Source: Cryosericum sp035403525
Lineage (GTDB): Bacteria > Caldisericota > Caldisericia > Cryosericales > Cryosericaceae
Assembly (NCBI GenBank): GCA_035403525.1
Contig: DAONFE010000004.1
Span: 1-64,000, forward strand
Length of the DNA stretch: 64,000 bases
Direction: 5' to 3'
Positions within the stretch are counted from its first letter, which is position 1, and each line of letters begins with the position of its first letter. Shown here in pieces: positions 24,084 through 32,953 of this stretch. The position numbers were made by a program, and so were the translations under genes. The notes beneath the pieces were generated by a model. That model saw only the letters and a list, made by a program, of their open reading frames with translations, was not told the origin of the DNA and did no database searches.

Positions 24084-26810
24084 TTATCCTTTCGTCGAAA
24101 GAGATTCAATGACAGCGTCCACGATAGCCTGTGCGGCTTTCTGCTGACCCGCATCACTCTTGAGTAGACGTTCGCCTGAGACGGTGCCTATGTCGACACA
24201 CTCTACCATCACTCCTGGCATCGCCGACGTTCCACGAACCTGTTCCGGCGACACCTTTTGTGTGCCAAGGTCAGGCCTGCCAAGTGATGCGACCAGCGCC
24301 TTCTGGAAGATCTGGGCAACCCGCAGCGAACTCTGGGTCCAGTAGTATGTGCAGGTCCCCACTGTGTCGATAGCGGAATCAGCGACGCTCTGGTGAATCG
24401 AGACAAGCAGGTCTCCGGCGCACGAGTCCGCAATCAGGGCACGCTCCTTGGCGTCAGGCCCCGTCAGAGAGTCTTCAGAGCTTCGCGTCAGGACCACTCG
24501 GGCACCGGCAGCCTCAAGAAGTTCACCCACCTTGAGCGCTATGGCAAGGTCAGCGGCAGACTCGGTCAGCCCGGTCGGCCCCGAGCCCCCATGGTCGAAC
24601 GTGCCAGCAGCGCCAGGGCCGCCATGACCTGCGTCCACGACAATTGTCTTGCCCGCCAGTGGACCAGATGCGGCAGCACCGAGGGCCAGCACGATGTTCT
24701 GCGGTGAAGACGAGCTTACCATGACCTCGGAGGCGGGGGCGCCGACGCGCACGATGACCGCAGGGGGCCGTTCTCCTGACCGCGGCCTTGTCGACACCGA
24801 TGCCCACTGAGTCAGGGCCTGCGTCCCTTGCAGTTTGACGGCAGAGGTCCCCTCCACCTCAAAGGTGCACGAAGTCGCATCCTCTGTCTTCGAAATCCGC
24901 AACGGCAGTGCAGACGCAAGAGTCACACTCGAATTGGCACCCGTGCCCGAAACGGTCATCGACGTAATCACGGGATCCATGTAGATACCACCGGCATCCG
25001 ATGTCGCTTCCAGTCCGAACATATGGGCAGCGGTGGCCACCGGTACATACAACAGCCCATTCAGCAGGTGTGGCGGTGCGGCCATCTCTTCTCCCCAGTG
25101 ACCCGTGCCTTGCGCGATTTTGAGCGTGCGCAGTCCGTCTTTCAGAACATACTGACGGTCTTGAATCGTCAGGCTGGTCTGCTGGTTGGTTGCATCCCAT
25201 GACAACTGTAGTCCGAACCTTGCCGCCAGGTCCGCAAGGGGAACACACGTCGCACCGTCGGCAAAGAACGTCTCCTCGCTCCCGGCAAGGAGCTGGTTGT
25301 CAAGAAAGACGGCCTTCGGCGTCGCCTTCTCGCCTGCCGCGCTGACCACGACGTTCACTGTTGAGTTCGTGCTCGAGTGCGTCTCTGTGAAAGACCCTCC
25401 CTTGAGGTAGATAAGAATCTTGGAGACAAACCCGGCTGACGTCGCCCATACCCGTATGGTGGAAACCTGGCCCGTGGGAATCCCTGAGATTGCCGCCTGA
25501 GCGGACTGTACGAGTCTTGGCAGGCTCACTTCGAGACGCTCAGGGTCATGTGCCTTCACGACCGAGAGACCGGTCTTGTCCCCTTCGATGTACATCGTCA
25601 CTGTGGTCCATCCGTTCGACGAAGTAGTCTCAATTCCCGTGAGACTGCATACGGCACCGCCCGGACTCACTCCGCCGATCGTTGTCGCTCCGGACACAGG
25701 CATCCAGTCGGCGACTGAGTCAGTGGAAGCCAGCTGGACAAAGATATTCTTTCCATCCGTCGCAACCCCTACAATTGACCGACCCTTGTCGACCTCGTGG
25801 CCGGCACTTTCCTGGGACAACGGGGCCACGACAGCTCCAACGGTTGCATCAACCGCTAGCAGGTTCTTGCCGACCGTCGCAACCATAAGCGCAGCAGGAA
25901 TCTGCTCATGAGAGCTGAGTACAGATGCGTTCACCCAGCCAGACGTTTCCTGGCAAGTCACGCGACACCACGTTTCCTTCTGGCTGTTCAGACAGTAGCC
26001 AGAAATCGAGACCGCTGTTCCTGCCATGAAGCTCCCGACACGTCTATACACGACCGATGGTCCGTCACGCACGACGGCCGCTTCTACCAGCCTTGAGGCC
26101 AGAGGCAGTTTCGGCTTCCACAACCCGAGGAGGGAAGAACGCGTCCAGGTCGATGGGGACGAGGGAGGTGCAGAGACGGACTGCACCTTGACCACCCACG
26201 AAGCAACGAAGCCGGTGGTCTGTTTGAGCTTCAGTGAGGTGCAGTCGACTTTGTACCATTTCTTCCCGGAGCTGTCCTTCGCCTCGGAAAGAATGCGGAG
26301 AGAGGTACGAGCCCTGATGGTTGTCAGTCTTGCGTAGGATGTTCCCGGGCCACTGCGCAGCGACGTTCCGTCTTCCACTGCCACCGCGTACCTGGTGCTC
26401 GCTGTACTTGTACTGCTGCTGGGTGGCTTGGATGTCCCCGTACTTGGAGAGGAAGCTGAGCTTGCAGCCGAAGCCCCCGCTGTGGAGGGAGACGTTGTCG
26501 CTGGACTGGACGCCGATGCTGGAGTGTAGCTGACCAGCCATCCAGCTACATAGGCTGTCTTCGTTCCGTCAACTTGGACTCTGTACCATGTCCTGCCTGA
26601 CGTGTCCTTCGCAGTACCGGCAACCTCGAACTTCTCACCTTTGTGACCAACGCGCACGATGCTGTAGGACGTACCGGCTCCTGAACGCAGGTTGGCCTCA
26701 TCCGTAACCGTCACTGTGGCCAGACCGGCCACAGTATAGGCACCTGACGGTACAAGCATGACCACAGCAAGGATAAGGGAACAAACCGCGCGCATTGCAC
26801 CTTTGCTCAT
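24084..26810 (-). CDS. Secreted multidomain N-acetylmuramoyl-L-alanine amidase (SH3, AMIN, stalk domain, Amidase_3)
   Basis: Predicted exported peptidoglycan hydrolase of 908 residues. Domains in order: a signal peptide (about 1-29), a bacterial SH3 domain (31-95), a Ser/Thr-rich linker, a second SH3 (140-210), a third SH3 (238-300), an AMIN-like region (385-475), a copper-amine-oxidase-type stalk domain (498-610), a second AMIN-like stretch (615-712), and a zinc-dependent Amidase_3 catalytic domain (720-905). Likely ligands and catalytic residues are H729 (VVDAGHGG), E750, H806 (SIHQS) and E870 (MVECVDIG). The start overlaps the smpB stop (ATGA). The SH3 and AMIN domains probably bind cell wall; the exact domain borders are my estimate. 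Confidence 0.9.
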   Translation of the reverse strand: MSKGAMRAVCSLILAVVMLVPSGAYTVAGLATVTVTDEANLRSGAGTSYSIVRVGHKGEKFEVAGTAKDTSGRTWYRVQVDGTKTAYVAGWLVSYTPASASSPATTSPSTAGASAASSASSPSTGTSKPPSSSTSTASTRYAVAVEDGTSLRSGPGTSYARLTTIRARTSLRILSEAKDSSGKKWYKVDCTSLKLKQTTGFVASWVVKVQSVSAPPSSPSTWTRSSLLGLWKPKLPLASRLVEAAVVRDGPSVVYRRVGSFMAGTAVSISGYCLNSQKETWCRVTCQETSGWVNASVLSSHEQIPAALMVATVGKNLLAVDATVGAVVAPLSQESAGHEVDKGRSIVGVATDGKNIFVQLASTDSVADWMPVSGATTIGGVSPGGAVCSLTGIETTSSNGWTTVTMYIEGDKTGLSVVKAHDPERLEVSLPRLVQSAQAAISGIPTGQVSTIRVWATSAGFVSKILIYLKGGSFTETHSSTNSTVNVVVSAAGEKATPKAVFLDNQLLAGSEETFFADGATCVPLADLAARFGLQLSWDATNQQTSLTIQDRQYVLKDGLRTLKIAQGTGHWGEEMAAPPHLLNGLLYVPVATAAHMFGLEATSDAGGIYMDPVITSMTVSGTGANSSVTLASALPLRISKTEDATSCTFEVEGTSAVKLQGTQALTQWASVSTRPRSGERPPAVIVRVGAPASEVMVSSSSPQNIVLALGAAASGPLAGKTIVVDAGHGGPGAAGTFDHGGSGPTGLTESAADLAIALKVGELLEAAGARVVLTRSSEDSLTGPDAKERALIADSCAGDLLVSIHQSVADSAIDTVGTCTYYWTQSSLRVAQIFQKALVASLGRPDLGTQKVSPEQVRGTSAMPGVMVECVDIGTVSGERLLKSDAGQQKAAQAIVDAVIESLSTKG

Positions 26811-27259
26811 CGCATGAACCCCCGGATTTCCCGGTCTACCCGTTTTCTCTCTGACTCCTCGCGGGAACCCTTGGTCGTCAGGAACTTCCCCGCAACGAGG
26901 TCTACCTTGATCAGACCTTCGTCCGTGAGCACCAGCGCGGCTGGTACAACGGTAAGCCCCTGCTGACTTATCAAGGTGGCCAGCCTTGTCAATTCATGCC
27001 GATGCAGCAGGAGTCTCCTCCGCCGCTTGAGCTCGCTATCGGGCACATCAGCAAACGCGTATGGTCCAATCGACATCTGTACCAGGAATAGTTCACGTCC
27101 ATAGAACCTGCAGTACGAATCCCCAAAGGAGAATGTGTGCGAACGAATCGCCTTCACCTCCCAGCCACGCAGTTCAATGCCAGCCTGGAGGCGTTCGACA
27201 GTCCTGAAGTTGTGCTGTATCCTCTTGTTGGAGGTAATGATTCCGGGCTTATTGGCCAT
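26807..27259 (-). CDS. smpB: SsrA-binding protein SmpB
   Basis: Binds tmRNA and brings it to stalled ribosomes for trans-translation. The 150-residue product matches the family: QHNFRTVERLQAGIELRGWEV near the N-terminus, a beta-barrel core, and a basic C-terminal tail (TTKGSREESERKRVDREIRG). It is somewhat divergent in the core (IRSHTFSFGDSYCRF). The ATG at 27259 overlaps the end of the pseudouridine synthase gene by 11 bases. No tmRNA gene was found in the window. Confidence 0.9.
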   Translation of the reverse strand: MANKPGIITSNKRIQHNFRTVERLQAGIELRGWEVKAIRSHTFSFGDSYCRFYGRELFLVQMSIGPYAFADVPDSELKRRRRLLLHRHELTRLATLISQQGLTVVPAALVLTDEGLIKVDLVAGKFLTTKGSREESERKRVDREIRGFMR

Positions 27260-27971
27260 AGTTGCGGGCAAGCCCTCCGAGCACGGACTTGAAATCCGCA
27301 GGCAGCGCAGCGAACGCACGCACCTGGGTTCCAGTCGCGGGAGACACAAACGCCAGGGAAAACGAATGCAGCATCTGCCGCTTCACATCAATGCCTGACT
27401 GGGTTCTGTACCCATAAGTATAGTCCCCGAGCACAGGATGTCCAATGTACGAGCAGTGAACACGGATCTGGTGAGTTCTGCCAGTTTGAATGCTCACACG
27501 AAGCAGAGAAGCACGCGCCGCAAAACTGCGAATGACCTCGAAGGTGGTTGTCGATGGCCTTCCCGAACTGTCGGCCTGACGCAGAAGCAGTCCATGAGAG
27601 CGCATTGCTCCTATCGGAACGTCAATCCGCCCGCGCTTTTCAGTGAAGGTACCGCTCACAAGTGCAACGTACTCCTTGTTCGCGCTATGCTCTGCGATCT
27701 GGCCGTGCAGTGACAACCAGGCACGCGCTGACCGGGCGAGCACCATGACGCCGCTCGTATCCTTGTCCAGTCGATGAACAACCCCGGGTACTTCGGCCTC
27801 AGTTCCAGCGTAGAGGGTCACGCCGGCTGCAAGAACCACCCCGCTCAGGGTCCCGGAGACCTGGCCCGGCTTTGTCATGACTGCAAGACCTGATGGCTTG
27901 TTCACGACAATCGTGTCGTCATCCAGGTAAAGAACGGGTACCACGAACCCGTCTGCCTCAAGCTCCCGCAC
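27249..27971 (-). CDS. RluA-family RNA pseudouridine synthase without an S4 domain
   Basis: Converts specific uridines in rRNA or tRNA to pseudouridine; the target cannot be told from sequence. The 240-residue protein has the RluA catalytic motif VVHRLDKDTSGVMVLAR, the start of the fold at VLYLDDDTIVVNKPSGL, and TGRTHQIRVHCSYIGHPVLGD. Large family members such as RluD carry an N-terminal S4 domain that is absent here. The start is GTG at 27971, overlapping the lspA end by 14 bases. It sits after lspA, as in many bacteria where an rluD gene follows lspA. Confidence 0.9.
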   Translation of the reverse strand: MRELEADGFVVPVLYLDDDTIVVNKPSGLAVMTKPGQVSGTLSGVVLAAGVTLYAGTEAEVPGVVHRLDKDTSGVMVLARSARAWLSLHGQIAEHSANKEYVALVSGTFTEKRGRIDVPIGAMRSHGLLLRQADSSGRPSTTTFEVIRSFAARASLLRVSIQTGRTHQIRVHCSYIGHPVLGDYTYGYRTQSGIDVKRQMLHSFSLAFVSPATGTQVRAFAALPADFKSVLGGLARNYGQ

Positions 27972-28425
27972 GGTACCCCCACCTTCCCGGAAACATCAGA
28001 GCCAACCCGCACAGAATCGCGCCGGCAGTCACAAGACAATCTGCGACATTGAATACAGACCAGCCACGCACCCAGAAGAAGTCAGTCACCTGCCCTGTCG
28101 CGATTCGGTCGATGAAGTTGCCAAGAAATCCGGCAAGAATGAGGAGGAATCCCGCTGCCATGCCGCGCTCTCCGTGGAGCGCCGCCCACCTTAGGGCCAG
28201 CGCCACGATAATGCCCAGCAGTGCATTGACTGGTACAATCCAGTGGCTGTCGCCGAACAGACCGAATGCGACTCCTGTATTCATCGTGAGTACCAAGCCA
28301 ACGGGGCCGGCGATCCTGGGGCGACCCGCAAGTGCATGACGCGCAATGTACTTGGTTCCCTGGTCCAGCAGAACCAGGACGCAAACAAGCACTGTTGAAC
28401 GGACGATCATGACTGGCTTGCTCAC
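27958..28425 (-). CDS. lspA: Lipoprotein signal peptidase
   Basis: Aspartic membrane protease that removes signal peptides from prolipoproteins. The 155-residue protein has four predicted membrane helices and the two catalytic aspartates in GNFIDRIATGQVTDFF and VFNVADCLV. The N-terminal LLDQGTKYIA motif is typical. GTG is the start, with AAGGAG upstream, and it overlaps the DUF167 stop (GTGA). Confidence 0.96.
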   Translation of the reverse strand: MSKPVMIVRSTVLVCVLVLLDQGTKYIARHALAGRPRIAGPVGLVLTMNTGVAFGLFGDSHWIVPVNALLGIIVALALRWAALHGERGMAAGFLLILAGFLGNFIDRIATGQVTDFFWVRGWSVFNVADCLVTAGAILCGLALMFPGRWGYRAGA

Positions 28426-28667
28426 AAGGACTCCTTCGCAACAAGGGTATCAATGCCAGCGATCTCGACACGCTTATCGCGCGTCGCATGCCCCTCGACG
28501 ATACGCACACGAGCGGGCGATACACGAAACCAGGCAGCCAGCACACGGATGAGCTCCTCGTTTGCTTTCCCATCTGTGGCCCGTGCATGCACATGCACTC
28601 TCCAGGGATCTCCCGGCACCACGTCCGAGCGGCTGCTGCCCGGAGTCACGTGAACACGGATACGCAT
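28422..28667 (-). CDS. DUF167/YggU family protein
   Basis: Small 81-residue protein of unknown function. It has the family pattern: VHVTPGSSRSDVVPG at the N-terminus, VHVHARATDGKANEELIRVLA, then VRIVEGHATRDKRVEI. The ATG at 28667 follows GGAGG. The frame is open 60 codons upstream but runs into the oppF terminator region. It is the first gene of a compact group with lspA, the pseudouridine synthase and smpB. Confidence 0.88.
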   Translation of the reverse strand: MRIRVHVTPGSSRSDVVPGDPWRVHVHARATDGKANEELIRVLAAWFRVSPARVRIVEGHATRDKRVEIAGIDTLVAKESL

Positions 28668-28687
28668 TCCACCTCCATGGAACACAA

Positions 28688-28727
28688 CTGGGCCGCCTAT
28701 CCCGATAACCGGGGAAAGACGGCCCAG
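28688..28727 (-). terminator. Terminator-like hairpin after oppF
   Basis: A perfect 8-base inverted repeat CTGGGCCG/CGGCCCAG with a smaller inner repeat (CCCCGGT/ATCGGG region) lies about 20 bases after the oppF stop, followed by TTGTGTT on the minus strand. It separates the transporter operon from the DUF167-lspA group. Confidence 0.55.
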
Positions 28728-28747
28728 GACTACAGCTTCAACTGCAA

Positions 28748-29722
28748 CTACTTCTTCGTGAGGAGATGGCAGGACACAGTATGCCCTGGAGACACCTCGA
28801 CCGCTGCCGGCTCCTGCTCCTTGCACACAGGCATGGCGTATGGGCATCGGGTGCGGAAGTGGCAGCCGGATGGCGGATTGATCGGCGACGGGACATCTCC
28901 CTGAAGAATGATCCGCTCACGCTTGACCTCCGGGTCCGGAACAGGGACTGCTGACAGCAGCGCCTGAGTATACGGGTGCAGCGGATGGTCGAACAGTTCA
29001 TCGTTCTCGGCCGTTTCAACAACCTTTCCAAGGTACATGACCGCAATGCGGTCTGATACATGGCGCACGACGGCAAGATCGTGGGCAATGAACAGGTATG
29101 TCAGGTTCAGACGTTGTTGCAGCTCCAGCAGCAGATTAATGATCTGCGACTGGATAGAGACGTCCAGTGCCGAGATCGGTTCATCGAGTACGAGGAGTTC
29201 CGGGTTCAGAATCAGCGCGCGCGCTACACCGATGCGCTGTCTCTGGCCGCCGGAGAACTCATGCGGGTAACGCTTTTCGTACTCGGGCCGGAGGCCCACC
29301 GTTTCCATCATTGCCGTCACTGCCTTGCGCCGTTCGTGCCGCAAGCCGACATTGTGGACATCAAGAGGTTCCTGAATAATGTCACCAACAGGCATGCGAG
29401 GATTCAGCGAACCATAGGGGTCCTGGAACATGATCTGCATGTTGCGGCGCAGAGGACGCATCTGGTTCGGAGTGAACTTTGTAATGTCCTTGCCCTTGTA
29501 AACAATCTTTCCGTCGGTCGGCTGCAGCAGCTTCAGCATCGTGCGCCCCGCTGTTGTCTTTCCTGACCCCGATTCACCAACCAGGCTCAACGTTTCGCCC
29601 TGGTTGATAGAAAAGTCGATGCCGTCAACAGCCTTCACCGATGCGACGGTAGTGCTGAAGACACCGCCCTTTACAGGAAACCACTTCTTGAGGTTCTGGA
29701 CTTCTACAAGTCTGGTAGCCAT
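28748..29722 (-). CDS. oppF: Oligopeptide/dipeptide ABC transporter ATPase (OppF-type)
   Basis: One of two ATPases powering the peptide importer. The 324-residue protein has Walker A GESGSGKTT, Q-loop MFQDPYGSLNPRM, signature FSGGQRQRIGVARAL, Walker B LLVLDEPISALDVS, H-loop FIAHDLAVV, and the C-terminal oligopeptide-transporter extension with cysteines in CHFRTRCPYAMPVC, which may bind an iron-sulphur cluster. I prefer the ATG at 29722 because the GAGGAG ribosome-binding site overlaps the GTG nine bases upstream. The motif set separates Opp/Dpp-type ATPases from other families, but not peptide from nickel or sugar-oligomer transport. Confidence 0.9.
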   Translation of the reverse strand: MATRLVEVQNLKKWFPVKGGVFSTTVASVKAVDGIDFSINQGETLSLVGESGSGKTTAGRTMLKLLQPTDGKIVYKGKDITKFTPNQMRPLRRNMQIMFQDPYGSLNPRMPVGDIIQEPLDVHNVGLRHERRKAVTAMMETVGLRPEYEKRYPHEFSGGQRQRIGVARALILNPELLVLDEPISALDVSIQSQIINLLLELQQRLNLTYLFIAHDLAVVRHVSDRIAVMYLGKVVETAENDELFDHPLHPYTQALLSAVPVPDPEVKRERIILQGDVPSPINPPSGCHFRTRCPYAMPVCKEQEPAAVEVSPGHTVSCHLLTKK

Positions 29723-29741
29723 CGTTGTCACTCCTCGCCGT

Positions 29742-30728
29742 CTACGGCTCGATGGGATGGAAGCAGCGCACCAGATGCCCGGGCGTCAACTCCACAAGTT
29801 CCGGCTCCTCGGCCCTGCACTTCTCAGTCGCAAACGGGCAGCGCGGGTTGAAGCGACAGCCATTGGGCATGTGGTACGGAGATGGCACCATGCCCTCGAT
29901 GGCAGGAAGCGGTTCGTTCGTCCGCCGTTCTGTGAACTTTGGAATCGATTGGAGAAGCCCGTAGGTATACGGATGCCGCGGAGACTTGAAAATCTCTCGC
30001 GCAGAGGCGTTCTCTACGATCTTGCCCGCATATGCGATTGCAATCGTTTCCGCCATTTCCGCAACCACGGCGAGGTTGTGCGTTATGATGAGGATTGCCA
30101 TGCCGAGCTTCTTCTGAAGCCCCCGCATCAGATCGAGGATCTGAGCCTGAATCGTAACGTCAAGCGCGGTGGTAGCCTCATCCGAGATCAGCAGTTCCGG
30201 GTTGGATGACAATGCCATGGCAATCATGACCCTCTGCCGCATGCCTCCGCTCAGTTCGTGGGGATACTGCCGGTATCTGCGCTCAGGCTCTGGAATACCT
30301 ACCAGATGCAGCATCTCGACTGTGCGCTTCCTGGCTTCCTCTTCGTCGATCTTCTGATGCAGTGTAATGGCCTCACTGATCTGGTCGCCAACCGTGAAAA
30401 CAGGGTTCAGCGAAGTCATTGGTTCCTGAAAGATCATGGAGATCTTATCACCACGGATGAGACGCATCTCTTCCTCGGACTTGTTGAGGAGGTTCTCTCC
30501 ATGGAACATGATCTCTCCGCTGATGATCTTGCCAGGAGGATTCGGAATGAGCCGCATGATAGAAAGCGCGGTCACAGACTTTCCGCAACCAGACTCGCCA
30601 ACCAGGCCTACGATCTCTCCACGATGGATTGTAAGGTCTACACCGTCTACCGCCGGGACAACGCCATCCTCTGTGTAGAAGAACGTGCGAAGATTCTTGA
30701 CATCAACGAGTACTTCTCGATTGTCCAC
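29742..30728 (-). CDS. oppD: Oligopeptide/dipeptide ABC transporter ATPase (OppD-type)
   Basis: Partner ATPase of OppF. The 328-residue protein has Walker A GESGCGKSVTALSIMRL, Q-loop IFQEPMTSLNPVF, signature LSGGMRQRVMIAMAL and Walker B LLISDEATTALDVT, where the usual DEPTTALD has Ala for Pro. The C-terminal CRFNPRCPFATEKC cysteine cluster is present. The start is GTG with GGGAGGG upstream. It overlaps nothing but sits within 10-20 bases of oppC and oppF. Confidence 0.92.
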   Translation of the reverse strand: MDNREVLVDVKNLRTFFYTEDGVVPAVDGVDLTIHRGEIVGLVGESGCGKSVTALSIMRLIPNPPGKIISGEIMFHGENLLNKSEEEMRLIRGDKISMIFQEPMTSLNPVFTVGDQISEAITLHQKIDEEEARKRTVEMLHLVGIPEPERRYRQYPHELSGGMRQRVMIAMALSSNPELLISDEATTALDVTIQAQILDLMRGLQKKLGMAILIITHNLAVVAEMAETIAIAYAGKIVENASAREIFKSPRHPYTYGLLQSIPKFTERRTNEPLPAIEGMVPSPYHMPNGCRFNPRCPFATEKCRAEEPELVELTPGHLVRCFHPIEP

Positions 30729-30738
30729 AGGACCCTCC

Positions 30739-31635
30739 CTACAGCTTCAGTTTCGGATCGATGGCGTCACGCAGTCCATCGCCGAAGAAATTGAACCCAA
30801 GAACAGTGATGAAAATGGCAAGGCCCGGATAGACAATGAGACGGGGAGCATTCCAGATAAACTGCTGCGCGTTCTGCAGCATGTTTCCCCAGCTGGCCAG
30901 AGGAGCCTGAATGCCGAAGCCAAGGAAGCTGATGGACGCCTCATAGATGATGGAACTCCCGATTCCAATTGTCGTCGAGACGATAAGCACTGCGAGCGTG
31001 TTTGGAAACAGGTGTCTCCACATGATCCTGTTGGCGCTGGCCCCGATGGCGCGAGCGGCCTCAACGTACTCCTGCTCCTTGAGGGACAGGGCAAGACCGC
31101 GGACAAGTCGCGCGTCGGACATCCAGCCAAATACGACAATGACCATGATGATCTGCCACATACCCTTGCCCATGACGCTCGCAAGAGCAATCAGCAGCGG
31201 GAATGTAGGAATAGAAAGCATGGCATCTGTGAACCGCATGAGAAGGTTGTCCGCCCAGCCCCCGTAATACCCAGCCAGCAACCCGATGAACGCACCGATG
31301 AGTGTAGCGCTGACCGCGGAACTGAAGCCGATGAACAGTGATATGCGACCGCCAAAGAACATTCGGGCAAGCACATCGCGGCCGTAGTCATCCGTCCCCA
31401 GTGGATGTGCCTGCGACGGCGGATTGAACATGCCTTCGATTCCCGGGATCTGTTCGTTCGGGTCGGCCCTCCACACCAGCGGCCCCACAAAGACAAACAG
31501 CATCATCAGAATCAACATGACGGCGCCAGCCATGGCAAGCTTGTGGCGTGTCAGACGGTGGAACACCATGCCGACATACGAGTAGTCCTCAGAACTCTTC
31601 TGCTTCTTCTTTGCTGCTACAGCCTGTTCTGCCAT
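30739..31635 (-). CDS. oppC: Oligopeptide/dipeptide ABC transporter permease (OppC-type)
   Basis: Membrane subunit that forms half of the import channel. The 298-residue protein has about six membrane helices; the first follows a positively charged cytoplasmic N-terminus. LGTDDYGRDVLARMFFGGR and the EAA loop YVEAARAIGASANRIMWRH are diagnostic for OppC/DppC permeases. The ATG at 31635 has an AGGGGGG ribosome-binding site; an open frame extends upstream through oppB and is not used. Confidence 0.93.
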   Translation of the reverse strand: MAEQAVAAKKKQKSSEDYSYVGMVFHRLTRHKLAMAGAVMLILMMLFVFVGPLVWRADPNEQIPGIEGMFNPPSQAHPLGTDDYGRDVLARMFFGGRISLFIGFSSAVSATLIGAFIGLLAGYYGGWADNLLMRFTDAMLSIPTFPLLIALASVMGKGMWQIIMVIVVFGWMSDARLVRGLALSLKEQEYVEAARAIGASANRIMWRHLFPNTLAVLIVSTTIGIGSSIIYEASISFLGFGIQAPLASWGNMLQNAQQFIWNAPRLIVYPGLAIFITVLGFNFFGDGLRDAIDPKLKL

Positions 31636-31645
31636 GGTGCCCCCC

Positions 31646-32632
31646 TCAGCTGTACTTGATGCGTGGGTCAACCCATGCATAGACAATATCCGCGATAAGA
31701 TTGAACACGATAACCAGGAAGCTGGTGAGCATGAGGCCAACCATGGCGGTCGGGTAGTCGCTCTTCGTTTCGGCCGCAATGATAAGGCTTCCCATACCAG
31801 GTATGTTGAAAATCTTCTCCGTAATCGATGCACCACCAACAATTCCTGGTACCGAAAGCGCAACAAGAGTAACGATTGGAATCAGCGCGTTGCGCAGAGC
31901 ATGCTTGTTTATGACGAGCCGCTCTGGAACGCCCTTCGCACGGGCTGTCCGAATGTAGTCCTGTCGCACCACCTCGAGCATCGACGACCGCATGTAGCGA
32001 GTCCAGCTGCCCACAGATGAGAACGCAAGAACCAGAACGGGCATGACAAGATACTGCAGCTGGTCCACGAAGCGCGTCCAGAAAGGCGCCTCCTCCAGGC
32101 CAGGCGTCATCATGCCTCCCGCGGGAAGCAGAGGAGCGCCGCTAGGCCTCTTCAGGAACACGCTGAACAGCATCATCATCATCAGGCCGAACCAGAAGGT
32201 AGGCATGGACATCCCGAGAAAGCTGAAGACCGTGACCACATAATCGGTCACTGAATACTGCTTGACTGCTGAGATGATTCCGATGGGAAGTGCGATCAGC
32301 AGCGACAGCAGGAACTCAATGCCCATGACGCGAATGGTGACCGGCAATGCACGTGCAATAACGTCGCGGGCGCTGGAACCGGGGTAGAGGAGCGATGGTC
32401 CCCAGTCACCTTTGATGACGCCACTGAACCACTTGAAGAAGCGAAGGTACCACGGCAGGTCAAACCCCCAGGCCTTTATCAGGCGTTCAATGTCTGCCTT
32501 CTTGATCCTGGGGTTCTCGATCAAAGCCGCAAAAGGGTTGGGCACGAGCGAGAAGATACTGAACGACACAATCATGACAATCAGGATCAGTGGAATCATT
32601 CCCAAGACGCGCCGTATTACGTAGTCTCTCAT
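31646..32632 (-). CDS. oppB: Oligopeptide/dipeptide ABC transporter permease (OppB-type)
   Basis: The other channel subunit, 328 residues. The N-terminus MRDYVIRRVLGMIPLILIV, five to six membrane helices, and the EAA loop YIRTARAKGVPERLVINKH are typical of OppB/DppB. The start has AAGGAG 11 bases upstream. It is first in oppB-oppC-oppD-oppF. The substrate-binding lipoprotein OppA, usually encoded alongside, is not next to it here. Confidence 0.93.
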   Translation of the reverse strand: MRDYVIRRVLGMIPLILIVMIVSFSIFSLVPNPFAALIENPRIKKADIERLIKAWGFDLPWYLRFFKWFSGVIKGDWGPSLLYPGSSARDVIARALPVTIRVMGIEFLLSLLIALPIGIISAVKQYSVTDYVVTVFSFLGMSMPTFWFGLMMMMLFSVFLKRPSGAPLLPAGGMMTPGLEEAPFWTRFVDQLQYLVMPVLVLAFSSVGSWTRYMRSSMLEVVRQDYIRTARAKGVPERLVINKHALRNALIPIVTLVALSVPGIVGGASITEKIFNIPGMGSLIIAAETKSDYPTAMVGLMLTSFLVIVFNLIADIVYAWVDPRIKYS

Positions 32633-32953
32633 ATTGGCGGATACTCCTTTCGGCGGACTCCCTCTGAACTCACGTCAGGGCGAGCCAAAAATTGCACAAA
32701 CAAGGCACACCGGTCATCGCTGACAACCGCTGAGCCCATCTCGCACTACTGCCAAGCACACCAACCTCATGGCGCTGCTGCGCGACATACAAAACCATGA
32801 CAGCAGCACGTACCTTTTCTTCTGCCCATTCCTTCATTACTCGACTGATTTCTCCAAGCCTCCCTCTGTCAGGCACCTCCCCCTCTGTTCCACTTCCGGG
32901 AAGATAGATCTGCAGCCATGAACGAACGTGGCACGGCTATGGACGCAATACTG
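32633..32953. other. Intergenic stretch upstream of oppB, no convincing gene
   Basis: About 320 bases separate the unknown gene at 32954-33418 from oppB. It holds a weak 68-codon minus-strand frame (32670-32876) beginning with GTG, which I do not trust, and a hairpin at 32711-32729. No clear -35/-10 pair for oppB was found, although a promoter would be expected here. Confidence 0.5.
32711..32729 (-). terminator. Possible terminator or attenuator hairpin upstream of oppB
   Basis: CGGTTGTC and GATGACCG form an 8-base stem, with two G-T pairs, around the loop AGC. A T-rich stretch (TTGTTTGTGCAATTTTT) begins about 8 bases later on the minus strand. It may end transcription of the sigma-factor unit before oppB. 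Confidence 0.35.

Noticed and set aside
32670..32876. 68-codon minus-strand frame in the gap before oppB
   Set aside because: It starts with GTG butted against a purine-rich stretch, resembles nothing I know and overlaps a likely terminator hairpin. Left as intergenic.
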